In this document: positions 1 through 11,519 of the stretch, in pieces
How the letters are laid out: each line of letters opens with the position of its first letter
Numbering within the stretch: the first letter of the stretch is position 1
Source of the DNA: Athripsodes cinereus
Lineage: Eukaryota; Arthropoda; Insecta; Trichoptera; Leptoceridae
Assembly (NCBI GenBank): GCA_947579605.1
Contig: OX388307.1
Span: forward strand, 20,623,237 to 20,687,236
DNA: 64,000 nt
Direction of reading: 5' to 3'
Position numbers and translations under genes: made by a program
Notes under the pieces: generated by a model
The model's database searches: none
Told to the model about the DNA's origin: nothing
What the model saw: the letters and a program-made list of their open reading frames with translations, nothing else

Positions 1-1110
1 AAAAAAAAATACACATTTTGCAATATGAAGATTAAGTACTTATTTTAATTTCCATAACATAAAATTAACATAAGCTTCTTTCACGGGATGAAGTTATTTT
101 ATGAATTTATCTAATTATTTTTACAATAATAGTTAGATATTTAGAAGATTCAAACAATAAAGTATGGATTTAAAATAATTTTTAATGGGTTTTATAAACG
201 TGTGACATATAAATGAGTGACAAACTATGGATGAGGCCGTGAAAATTCATCCATTCATGCCATAAATATAAACCATTATAATGTTTTAATGCTATAAAAA
301 ATAGCGTTAACATTCACAAATTACATTTCATATTGGTTATTGGGTCGTTTCATTTCTGTGGCTGTTTATTTTGTAACGCCTACAAAAATATTACTACCAA
401 ATTGATTGTCAAGTTAAAACGCCTACCGAAGTTACATTATATGTATTTGTGTCTCGCACAAGGAAAGTTGTTTAATAATAATGCCTCAGTAGACATTGAA
501 TTAAATATCAAATCAGTGTAACGAGCCAATACTGTTATTGGTGTTTATAGTAACCGCTAAATAAATATTTAGTGCTCCTCACCGATATTTTTATTGGACT
601 TCTTTACAACAATCATAAACTATCTTCTTTAATGAGAATTTGCGAATGATTTTATGGATGATTTGCAATTTATATATCACTATATTATGACATCATTACT
701 AATGCTTATTGACGATGGAGAACGTTCCAATTTAATAGCTTCTGTAGGCATATCTGCGCAGAATTTTGGCAGTAATTATAAATAAAAAAAAAACTAAATT
801 CAGTTTTAAAGTGATTGAATAATTTCGAAAATACGATAATTACCTTTGCTGCGAAAAATGGACAAAGATATTGTGTATTTTTTTATTAGGTGATCGAAAA
901 TATTATCAATGAACTGCACTAAGGAAGTTGTCTAGCGCCGCATTAGTTCATCAATCACTTTTAAGGTTTAGTTTCAATAAATAACAGGTAGGTACCTACT
1001 TGCGTGATGTAACATTAAAAGTATGATAGATAAAATGTAACAAACGATTACAAGATGTTAGTAGGTGTTATGTCATTGAAGAAACAAACCCACGTGCAAT
1101 TTATTAAAGA
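1..1110. other. AT-rich DNA, no gene recognised
   Basis: No open frame here looks protein-like, and I saw no terminal repeats or tRNA-like boxes. The longest frame (62 codons at 333-521, plus strand) has no recognisable motif. The stretch ends where the TTTA-rich tail of a minus-strand LINE begins near 1115. Confidence 0.5.
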
Positions 1111-1114
1111 AACA

Positions 1115-2515
1115 CTCAAAAATATTTATTTATTTATTTATTTATTTACTATTCAATTCACGGCAAACATTGCCATTTACAAGATATAAACATATATAAA
1201 CATACAAACATATTATTTGGTGTTAAGTTATTCATATTTATAACCCAAGTGATAACAAAAAAAAGCAACCAGATATTATCAAAACAAAAGTATAGGTACC
1301 TAGGTACTACATATATATATAGACAACCAAAATAGTAGGTATCCATATGGAACAGTCTCACAATACTGCAAATAATATTAAAAAAAATATATATAATATG
1401 TATATCTGAGCATCAGTAGGCAAGCACTTGTAACAACAACCAAGAGGAGCAAAACTGACCAATACCAATTTGGTAGGTACTTCTATAGGTATGCACCTGC
1501 AGCACAAACCCGGCTCTCACTATGTACTCGCCTACACACCGATGCATTATACTTACAATTACATATAGCATACAAATAATACAATATTATAATATGACAA
1601 ACAAAATACAGTATGAACCGGCTTATGCGGTTCAGGGAATAAAAAAAAAACACTCAACTATTTACACCATAAAATATTTTAAAATTATTATACCTATCCA
1701 TTACTATAAAAATGCTTTAATAGAACTTAAAGATTAAAACACTTTGAAAAATCAAAATTCAAACAATCAATCAATGTACATGGAAATCAGATTATCTTCC
1801 AAACAAAAACAATTTAATGAAAAAAACAATAAAAAAAAATAATCTTTCTTTATAGGTACCAACAAATATCAAACCGAACAAATAACTAAAAAACATAATT
1901 ATATATATAGTTTAAATGCCTTCCCTTCCCCATCCTGAAAATTATACTATACCTACATGTAAAAATTACAAAGTTCAAAATTTATTTAGACCAAGCATTC
2001 CTTTCTTTCCAATCAATAATTAAATATTTCTATCTGGCGATACATCAAGATTAGGACCAAACATATCCCTCAACAGTTTCCTAAATCTGGCGGGACTAAT
2101 ATTAAATACATCTATATCACTCAAAAATTGATTACCGAGGCGATGTAACCGGGGCGCTATTGTATTTCTAATATAATTTGTGTTGTGATTGTTACAAAAA
2201 AAGAGCTCACGGCTTCTTGTACTGCGGCTAGGTACTCTATATTGAATGAGATTACACAAATCAGGGCTGTCAACAATATTATTTATAATTTTATATAAAA
2301 AAATAAGATCGTTAATAATTCTCCTATCACTTAAATTTTCCAGCTTGAGGTGAGATTGCAACATATCATAGTTTAGTTCGTTTCTAGAAAAACCCAACTT
2401 GTAATTTACGAATCTTAGAAATTTTCTTTGGATTCTGTCTATATTATTTACGTGTGTATTATAGGTGGGTGACCATATAGGAGTATTATATTCTAGTAGG
2501 AGTATATATTGTAGT
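1115..2515 (-). mobile_element. 5'-truncated non-LTR retrotransposon (LINE) with 3' UTR
   Basis: Minus strand. From about 2515 down to 2020 the frame encodes the C-terminal part of a LINE reverse-transcriptase polyprotein. Recognisable pieces are LLEYNTPIWSPTYNT, IQRKFLRFVNYKLGFSR and DLIFLYKIINNIVDSPDLC, the usual order after the RT domain in several insect LINE clades. The last 125 codons are open and stop at 2020. Below that lies about 900 bp of AT-rich 3' UTR, ending at about 1120-1146 in a TTTA tail (AAAT repeats on the element strand). The RT palm and endonuclease are missing, so the copy is 5'-truncated and dead. The same terminal motif before an AAAT tail recurs at 32.1 kb and 63.4 kb. 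The clade was not determined. Confidence 0.75.
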
Positions 2516-2519
2516 AGGC

Positions 2520-2985
2520 GAAAAGTTAAATAGATTAATTATATTACGACAGGAACTTATTAAAAATTAACTCAGATCTCATAAAAAAACGCTCAGAATT
2601 ATACTATGGTAGGTATATATTATAATATTGTATGTCTCAGCACAATCGTGCGATTATTATAACGATATTTCATACCATACAAATTAGTCCGTCTGTAAAA
2701 ATTGTAATGTTTTGAAATTTCAATATTTTACATTATAAACAGATATTTACACTTTAAGGTGTCTTTTCGAAGATTAAAAACAATTAAATTTTACATTGTT
2801 ACGATGTAGGCATTGGTTGTATTCGTATAATTATGTATAATAACTATGTTTGTAGTATCTTGACATTAGTAACCAATATGAAATAGTAACTATTTTTATA
2901 AAAAAATAGGGTAGGCAGAGAGGATGGAACGACATATAGATCTATTCTCACATACTTTCGCTTTTTCTACATTCATACACACACG
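2520..2985. other. AT-rich spacer between two LINE remnants
   Basis: Low-complexity AT-rich sequence with no supported gene. It separates two unrelated minus-strand LINE fragments. Confidence 0.4.
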
Positions 2986-2989
2986 TAGA

Positions 2990-3800
2990 TTATTTTACTC
3001 AATACACAACCTTCCTTGAGAATTTGATCCATGTGATCAAGCCACGTGGTTCTCCGAGGCCCGCGCTTCACACTCCTCTTTCAGATAAATATATTCTCTT
3101 TGTCTTCTATCGTCATCTATTCATTCCACATGTCCAAATCATCGTGACTTATTTACACGCATTCTATCCACAAAGCTCCTCTTGCAGTGATCGCATCTCC
3201 ACAGCATTTATTCCACTTATGCCCTGCTTCAACCGCGTTCATATTTCACTTGCATACATAAAAGTGTCGGTACCAAATTGGTATTGTGCACTAGCACTGT
3301 TCACTCTAGCACTAGCCATTTTCCTTCTTTCGATGGCCTTATCACATCTTCCATTTATTTATTTATTCTTTACTGTATATTGCTTACATGAAATTTCATA
3401 TAAAAATATATTTAAATAAAATAAAATCATACAATCAATATACAGAAGCAGCAGATCAAAATCGCGCAGGTGCGATTCTCATCTCTCGCAAACAAACTTC
3501 CCAAATATACACACTCGCTTACTTGCTCCGTACATTAATCACCAACCTATATTTCGCATATGATAGTCGAATAAGTTGAACAGCCACAGAGATATAACAC
3601 AACCTTGTTTCACCCCGTCGGTGAGTAAAAACCACTCTGAGAGGCTTTTGTTTACCCTCACGCATGTGGAGCTCTGTAAGTAGAGTGAATAAATTGCGCG
3701 GATCAACAGGCTGCTCACCCCATACTCCGACAGCACACACCACATTCTTTCCTGGATCACACGATCATAATGCCTTCTCCGAGTCAAGTGTGCTAACTAT
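2990..3800 (-). pseudogene. Decayed RTE-like LINE ORF2, internally deleted
   Basis: Minus strand. At 3787-3539 the frame reads YDRVIQERMWCVLSEYGVSS and then LTDGVKQGCVISLWLFN, which is RT palm sequence (the GVKQGC..S block) of an RTE-like LINE. Just upstream, LDSEKA sits in another frame, so there is a frameshift at about 3775. Further down, out of frame, come INAVEMRSLQEELCG (near 3205-3160) and KRGPRRTTWLDHMDQILKE (3070-3012), the conserved C-terminal blocks of the same polyprotein. The catalytic FADD region between them is gone, and stops are frequent. The clade comes from family resemblance of these blocks. Confidence 0.7.
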
Positions 3801-3849
3801 TTTTATTAATAAAGAATAATTATTTTTGTTCATACCTAGTAACTGTTTT

Positions 3850-4730
3850 TAATAATGATTAATAATTTTGTAGTCAATAATCTTGATATGGTGTGCCATT
3901 ATGAAGAATGAATGAGTTGTATGTTGTTGGTTGATAGCTAACCTCTGAAAGATTACCTTTATTTCTGAACTTAAATTTGTAATTATTATATGTTTTGTGT
4001 CATTTTTTACTAAATAAAATAAAAAAAATATCACTTTGTGATACATAGTGATGAAATAACATAATATTACTGATAAAATTATAATCGATATTACGCATTA
4101 CCCTGACCTATTCACGATTCAAAAGGATAATAATCGAGTGTAAAAGTGTTAAAGTATAAAGCAATATAGCTTGTAATGAACAATTATTTACACCGTATCC
4201 TCGATGAAATTACTGTAATCAGCTTCGATATTTCTGATATTAAAATCATATCAGGTGTTAAACTTAAAATTAATGATCGATCAAACAGCGCAGTCACGTG
4301 TGAAAGTAAAGCAGCTGACTTCGGGCGAGACAATATTTTATTAAACAGCTTAACTACATACTCATCTGGTTGATGGAGAAATAAATAATCGGCCAATTAA
4401 ATTAGTTGCTATATTAAAATCTACACGATCACCGAATTATAATTCGTTTATTTTACGTAAGATAAGAGAAGATAATATATTAATATAATTTTCATATAAT
4501 TAACTAAATAATGCAGGCATAAAAGTAGCAAAGAATGTAATGAAAAGTAAGAAGAAAGTTTGTTTGGGTTATATTTTCATTTTATATCCTTCTAAAGCAG
4601 AGTTATACACCTAGTCAATCTCACGAATTTGACAGTAGTACACGTTTACACAATACTACAATATTATGAAATACAATATGATATGTCTATTTAATTTATT
4701 AATTATAAATTGGAATACACTTCATTTTTT
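3850..4730. other. AT-rich DNA, no gene recognised
   Basis: Two overlapping short frames on opposite strands (4176-4373 plus, 4184-4396 minus) have no motif. A short perfect palindrome, CGAATTATAATTCG, occurs near 4433. Confidence 0.4.
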
Positions 4731-4732
4731 TT

Positions 4733-4893
4733 ATGTATTTATTCATTTTATTCTTCTTGCACATCACCATTAGCATAACAAAATCAACAAAGTAATTTAC
4801 ATAACAAAAATGTGATGATATATGCAGTGGCGAGATTATCACTATATTAGTGATTTCTTCAATCTAACCACGTCCATAATTACTAAATTTGCA
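4733..4893 (-). repeat. LINE 3'-UTR fragment (family with GTGGCGAGATTATCACTAT)
   Basis: The minus strand ends in a TTTA-type tail (4730-4752 on plus). It shares blocks with 50550-50702 (plus) and 63227-63328 (minus): TTCTTCTTGCACATCA next to the tail, and GTGGCGAGATTATCACTAT further in. The three copies align outward from the tail and end at different points, as expected for 5'-truncated LINE 3' ends. No coding part is present. Confidence 0.6.
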
Positions 4894-5111
4894 TACAGTC
4901 TGTGGATCTATTGTGGAAATATTGATTCCAAATTATTCGTCTCGTCGAGCTGCATCTAGCGATGAAATAAACCATATGCTAAGATATACACGGAAAAAGA
5001 AATTGAGAGAAATTAAATCTCTTACTTGATGATTTTTCATGGATAATTCGTGAAAACTCGCATGTACTTAAAAATGATTCTTTGAATTTTTGGAATCTTA
5101 AGAATAATAAT

Positions 5112-5344
5112 GGTCTCCCACTCTTCTGCGTAAGTTTTCGAGTGTCCTGTAAAAGGCAGGTGTTCGAAAAAATTAAGACATTTTACATCTTAAATTCAGC
5201 GATGAGGCTTGCCACCCATCCTGAATGTCTTGGTTTTATATTGGCACGAAGAGGACAGTTTGCATGTTCCTTACATGCAGCTGATCTGCTGGCTACCCCA
5301 CTTGTGGGATATGCCGTGATGGTATAGAGAGAGAGAGAGAGAGA
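5112..5344 (+). mobile_element. SINE-A copy with 12-bp target duplication
   Basis: Plus strand, about 233 bp. It shares the body with the fullest copy at 46548-46813 but starts later, at GGTCTCCCACTCTTC. It ends GATGGTATAG followed by a GA microsatellite. The flanks AAGAATAATAAT (5100-5111 and 5345-5356) are a perfect 12-bp direct repeat, read as the target-site duplication. Open frames on both strands across it (5082-5443) are incidental. Confidence 0.8.
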
Positions 5345-5449
5345 AAGAATAATAATAGAATATCTAAGACGATTCAGACACATTGAAAATGTCATATAGC
5401 TAAACAGTTTTTTAGATCTCATGTAAAATCTTAATAAATCCACATAAGA

Positions 5450-8425
5450 GGTTTCATGATTAGACCGACGATATTTTGGTAGCCATATTATTTACAAAAC
5501 TATGTAAGTAGGTATGTTGAATTTGCAGAGGATGTGTGTCGTGATATGTGTTAGATTTTTTTAAATATTGTCCTTGGATAATTAGCATTCATTACAAACG
5601 TAGGTAGATATCAAAATTTGTAGACAATATTGAGCAACTTGATGCAGATGATGCGTGAAAATGATTAATGTTTCTTGATTTATATAATTGCGCAGCAGAG
5701 TTTTTTTGTTGTTGATAATATTTGGGTAGGTAATACATACAACAAACCATAGTACAAACGACATGTGCAATTTGCCTTTACTTAGAAATATGTCAATGTC
5801 CACAATTATCCACCTACCACTTTTACATTTTGATTGATTTCAAGAACAATAGGCATGCCTAATATCTATAAAAAAAATACACGAAAAGATGATCCTAGAA
5901 TATTAGATTAATCGAAATTATCATGTATTATATAATCATATTATGAAATACAAATAAAATACTGTTTAGGCACCTACCATAAACAATAACAATGATACAA
6001 AAAACTCATTGTCATTCACACATCAAATAATAATTCGTCATTTTAGATTACATATGGTTGGAAGTTAACAGTCTGAGAATAATTTTGAACATTATTCAAA
6101 GCTGCAGTTTTACTCCTACAAATAGATTTAAATCAAGGAAAAGTTAGTCAAAAGTTAAAAAAATGTACCTATGTATAAAACAATACTAATAACCACACTA
6201 ATTTATGATATTAAAAACATTGCTTCAAATCAAATTATTTCAATTGAAGAATGTACTTTGTGCTTAATATCAGCCTAATAAAACCTATAGATTTTATGAC
6301 GGTAAGCGATAAAACAATCTAATCTTTGATACCCACTGCGAAGGTTATCTATATGTAGTTATAAACTTGACTGTCCTTAAGGTGTAATGGCTGGATCAGT
6401 AGTGTAGAGTCAACCAGGAGCTGGAGTCCAGAAGTCACGTAGTGCGGCGTGACTAGAATAAAGAGGCCTCATCAGATAAGACAAGGGGCGGGGAGAGGAT
6501 GGGTAGGTGATCGCCAATTAGAGAGGCAACAGGTCCTATAAGAAGTGATAAAAGGAGAAGAAAAACAAAAACTAAATTATTACATTTTGATTCGATTCGT
6601 AGTGCGTAAAGCGTAAACATAAAAAGGAACTTTTTCAGATTGTTGCGAGAAATATTTATCACTTTATTCCTGAAACGTGTTTATTGTTTATATATTTTAT
6701 CAAAAAGGAAATACAACGTTTAATTCAAAAAAATATGTAGACTTACGTAGTACGGGAGATAATATTGACAATATTAGTTTTTACTCTACACTAATTCAAA
6801 ACATTGATTAAAAGAAAATGAATAGATAGGTATATGGCACGTACATTATGTACATAAAATATTTACCAACAGTTATTATATACTCTTAGCTAAAACATAC
6901 ATCAGTTCATTTAAATAATTTTCATCAAAAATCCACTTTTTTTTAGTAGTTCACTCCACATTCCGCCTTTTAATATTTATATTAATCAACCATAGTAATT
7001 TATTATACCTAGTTCTTGTATCAGATCATGTTAAATAAGTAATAATATGTAGGTACGTAAGTAAAAGTTACAAACTATCATTGTGAGATTTCGTACAGAT
7101 TGCTAACAAGCCAAGTAAACTGCCCACAAATATGAACTTTGTGTTGACCCTAAACAATTGTTACTAAAACCCCTACATAAACAGGTCTCGATACAACAAT
7201 ACGATTGTATGGAATTAACCCGATACCAATATACATTACATTATTATTCATTGTATGATAACACGGCATCAGTTATATAATAATATATGAACGTACAAAC
7301 ATACGTACATACATTTCAGTAGGTACATGTCTTTTCTTAAATGGAAAAGATCTTGGTACAGGTTTTATTAGATTTACTCTCCATTCCTACAATAAATGTC
7401 TTGTAAATTATATTTCATTATCATAATACAATACGTATGGCTGTTAAAAGCATTTTAGTAAAAATTGGGCACCTTAAACGTCAAAAGAATGCATTCGCAC
7501 AACGATTCGTTTGGATGACAGTTGTATTAGACAGATGACTTTCTATTCAAGAATGTAATTTTGGAAATGTTGAAGAAGGCAATTGAGTAATGTATAGTGG
7601 GTTGTATGTTGTATTGCATAAGACACTATAATAACGGATTTATCTTGGAATGCATGGATTTATTTTAAGTGAAATGATTTTTGTTTATAAGATCATACAA
7701 GTAATAGTATTTAATCGAATGTTCCGGATTACATGACTAACGCATATTTCTGGCTACGTTTTATTTAATTTGCTGTTACTGTATTTACGAATTATTTTCG
7801 AAACAAGGCTGTTTTTTAAAAATCTATACAGTACCGTTTCCATGGCAATTTTATTGCTTACGAACATGTATAGATTACGTAAGATAACTTATGAGTAATG
7901 AAACTAAGTTTATAATATTTTGTGCAGATATTTCCGGAGGTTTATAGACTATATCTACATATTATAATCGATGATCCATGATGAATGATCCATAACAATA
8001 TACCAGCACTGAAGTGATTATGTTGTCATGAGTTGATCAGCTCAGTGATCTAAGGTATGGGTCAGAGATTGCGTTGGTAATTATTATAATTAATATTTCC
8101 TATGCTAATGGCACGTCTTTTATCATTATCATTACATATTAATATTTTGAAGACAATATATGCATGAGTTTATTAATGTATCATGGGTCAAAGCATAAGA
8201 GCACTTATATTTCTGGAATAAAGTTTATTTATTTATTTATTTATACATCTTAATATTTATCAGAATTACCTTATTATTATTCCTACTAAATTTATGGCAA
8301 TACATCCTTTATAGGACTATTTATTTCAAGTTCAATGGAGAAAGATGCTTATAATAAAATGCTGCAAAGAGAAAAAGAAGATGAAATGCTTTGGCCAAAA
8401 TCTGATATTTTTATCGGTACTTAAA
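5450..8425. other. AT-rich DNA with one GC-richer island
   Basis: No convincing gene. A GC-richer patch at about 6370-6550 (with a frame 6453-6662 minus) stands out from its surroundings but matches nothing I recognise. A TTTATTTA run at 8225-8243 follows GGAATAAAG and resembles a LINE 3' tail, but too little surrounds it to assign. Confidence 0.4.
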
Positions 8426-8426
8426 A

Positions 8427-8642
8427 CATGGAGCGCCCGGTACCCACCAGTTCCGTGGAGCATCCGGTCCTATAAAAGGCAAGTGTTCGAAAACCGTCAT
8501 TTTACGTCTTAAACTAAGCGACGAGCTTAATTTTTACTGAAAGGCTTATTTTTTGTCGGTACGGAGAAGACGGTTTGCATATTTATTACACGTAGCTGAT
8601 ATGCTGGCTAATCCACTAGTAGCATATGCAGTGATTTTGTAG
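8427..8642 (+). mobile_element. Diverged SINE-A copy
   Basis: Plus strand. It matches SINE-A from the 5' GTGGAGCAYCCGGT block through AAAGGCAAGTGTTCGAAAA to GCTGATATGCTGGCTAATCC and the 3' GCATATGCAGTGAT. It is more diverged than the copies at 5112 or 46548. The opening 30 bp contain GGAGCGCCCGGTA and then GTGGAGCATCCGGT, so the 5' motif seems duplicated. No microsatellite tail or clear target duplication was seen. Confidence 0.65.
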
Positions 8643-8649
8643 TTCTAGT

Positions 8650-11108
8650 TCTAAAACATCTTTGTACTGTCGAAATTTATCAAAATATTTATAAACATAA
8701 AGTATTTAATAGTAGCTAGATAATTATAAAAATTTCATAGACTACTTAAGCTCTTATAAACATTTCGTAAGTTACTCAATTCGAATACCAACTTGTGCTT
8801 TTGAAGAGGCTTATAACCAGTAATAGAGATACGAAAGCTAGCAAATAAGTGGGTTAATTCATAAGAATATTTTTAACAGTATGAAAAAATAAATACGTAA
8901 ATAATACTGTTACAAAATATATGTACGTAATAATATAAATTACATTACACAGTTTACTGTATAATGCGGGTTTCACTAACTATTTTCAACTTTGTTTTTC
9001 CCTAATACTTGGAAGCGCTTGGCGTTAAGTAATTCCAACTTAAGTTGTGAAAATTCAGGGAAAAAACTGAGCTGTAATTTGTTAAACGTAAAAGAAAGAC
9101 TCGAAAAGAGTAAATTTGTAAATTGATGCGACGCATATCCTACAGTTATTCATTGTTTGTGATGCTCCGAAGCTTTCAATCAAAAGATATAACATTTCTT
9201 ATAATTTATTTTGTTCACTTAATGCACTGTTATATTACTCGTACACACACTGCACTGCACTGTTACATCCAAAATATTTAAGAAAAACTTTTTATTATGA
9301 ATAATAAATAATGATTTACATATATCATTTTGTGTTTATTATAATGATCTTTAGGTTAAATCTTGAAACATCACTTATTCTTTACGTTGCTTTCATATGC
9401 AAATATTAAAATGGTAACTATAAAATATTACCTTCCCAAACTTTCATAGGGCAGCTGCATTGAGACTTTATATTTTTTTCGATGCATGATAACAAAATCT
9501 TGTACACATCGATAATTTTAAAATTCGAAGATACATCTTTTCATTTTTTTCTAGAAAGCTTGGGAATAACAAATATGTATGTGACATCAGTTGGGATTGA
9601 AAAAGTCTGCGAAACTTCACTAAAGACATAAACCAATAACCTGTCACCTGACATAGCAATAATTTGCAGCAGAACTGGGGACAGAACCACATTAGACAAT
9701 ACAATTAGGCGTCAACGTAAAAAAATATTAGTTATTTCGAATATGATGACTCTTATTATATGCATATTCGGATATTACATGCATCTACTAACAACTGTTG
9801 AAATATTACAGTATAGTGTGAAGATATGGGTGGAATTAAAAATCGATGTAGAATTTGCATCCGTATTTTGATCTGATACGAGATCTCTTTGTCGAAGGCA
9901 CGCGTGCTATTGCAACAACCTGTTCATCCCACGTGTCAGGTAGGTTAACCTCGTCCAAGTACAAACCTTCAGTAAAGTAATAATACATATCATGTATTCA
10001 TTTCATATAATTGTATTTATATAACCTACCAGAGAACCTCCTACACGTAATAAGCGCTGCAGACACAACAGATGGAGTCGAAGATTAGGCACAACATTAA
10101 AATCTTATTGCACCAAAGAAATATCACTTTAATGAACTATCGTATGCTAATGACAATAATGCGGTATATTATCTACTCATGATACCCGTTGTAATGAGTG
10201 TGAGTGAGAAAGTTTCGGTAACGATGGCTAAAATATCTTCAAATTACAATTTTGTTCCAATAAATAAGCAAAAACTTGAAAATGTGGAAAAATCAACAAT
10301 GTTTAACCATGAAGTCTAAATAATCCAATACGCTATCTTTACCTGTCAGGTATTTCAAATTCATTATAAACTCGAATTCCGTATACGAATTACTGATTAT
10401 TATATTTATACAACAGATCGAATCAACAATATCATTATTTTATTATTATTCAGACCGTTTTCCAATTTTCCCTTTCCCTTAAACCAATTTCCATAATGGC
10501 CAATCATGAAGAGCCCAAAAGACCTTATAGTAATAAATAAATAGGCAAAACACAATATACACCACCAACTAAATAATCTGAAGGAATATTAGTATCCGTA
10601 ACAATACAATGTTATTATGATTATTGTACTCGTATACCTAATGTTATATAAGGCGAAAACAAAGCTTTATTATTGCGAATTAGGAAGTGTTGAATTGGGT
10701 TGCTAGCTTCTTCTACAGCTTTGGTAAGAGATGTTGTTGGTCCTAAAAGAACAGTTCCAATTAGAAATCGCGTATAATACATAATATAATTGTACCTCTT
10801 ACTACTGTCAAATAAATTTGTTCAAATACTACAACAATATCTAAAGGAACAAAGGGAAACATCTAAGATAATTGTATACATATTAAATAGGTACTTACAT
10901 AAAACTAATGTAAAGGAAACAACAACATAAATGGGTATAATTGAAACCTTTGTTACCATTTACGTCCGTAATATTAAAACACTCGAGAATATTCAAATTA
11001 TAAGATGTTGATGGGTCACTAGACTAATTTATATAAACAATTTAATTTAAATCTTAATGAGGTAGGTATCTACCTGCTTAAGGTAAACTCAAGCATCTAC
11101 TACTAGTG
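8650..11108. other. AT-rich DNA, no gene recognised
   Basis: The longest frame (78 codons, 9468-9704 minus) has no motif and begins at a weak start. Nothing else stood out. Confidence 0.4.
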
Positions 11109-11111
11109 CTA

Positions 11112-11369
11112 CACTGAGAAAAATACTAACGAAATTTCACAACGAATCATTGGTACGTACTATCAGATTAGGACCAGAGATAGTACAAACGATTCATTAG
11201 TACAAATCAATAATATTAACTTTTCGCAAACAAATTGTTGGTAACTTTACCAATGATTTGTTTGCGAAAAGTTAATATTATAGATTCGTACTAACGAATC
11301 GTTTGTACTATCTCTGGTCCTAATCTGATAGTACGTACCAATGATTCGTTGTGGGTATTTTTCTCAGTG
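11112..11369. mobile_element. Foldback MITE with TA target duplication
   Basis: 258 bp. The ends CACTGAGAAAAATAC and its reverse complement are flanked by TA on both sides (11110-11111 and 11370-11371). The whole element folds back: arms of about 120 bp match closely, except for about 10 bp extra in the left arm after the terminal 15 bp and a few substitutions. The centre is at GGTAACTTTACC. A TA duplication with long inverted repeats and no coding capacity fits a Tc1/mariner-type non-autonomous element (inference). It interrupts the microsatellite tail of a minus-strand SINE-A copy. Confidence 0.8.
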
Positions 11370-11381
11370 TACTATACTTGT

Positions 11382-11512
11382 ACAGTACATCCCATAAGTG
11401 GGATAGCCAGCGGATTAACTGCAAGTAATAAACATGTCCTCTGCGTGCCAATAAAAAAGTGAGATATTCAGTATGAGTGGCATGCCTCATCGCCGAGCTG
11501 TAGATACATAAT
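11382..11512 (-). mobile_element. SINE-A copy, 5'-truncated, tail split by a MITE
   Basis: Minus strand. CCCATAAGTGGGATAGCCAG, then TGTCCTCTGCGTGCCAATA and GCATGCCTCATCGCCGAGCTG, match the SINE-A 3' half in reverse. Its expected CTA-rich tail lies on both sides of the MITE at 11112-11369, so the MITE landed in the tail. Confidence 0.7.
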
Positions 11513-11519
11513 ATATATT

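Noticed and set aside
3024..3419. 131-codon plus-strand protein
   Set aside because: The minus strand of the same region carries LINE C-terminal blocks in order; the plus frame is incidental.
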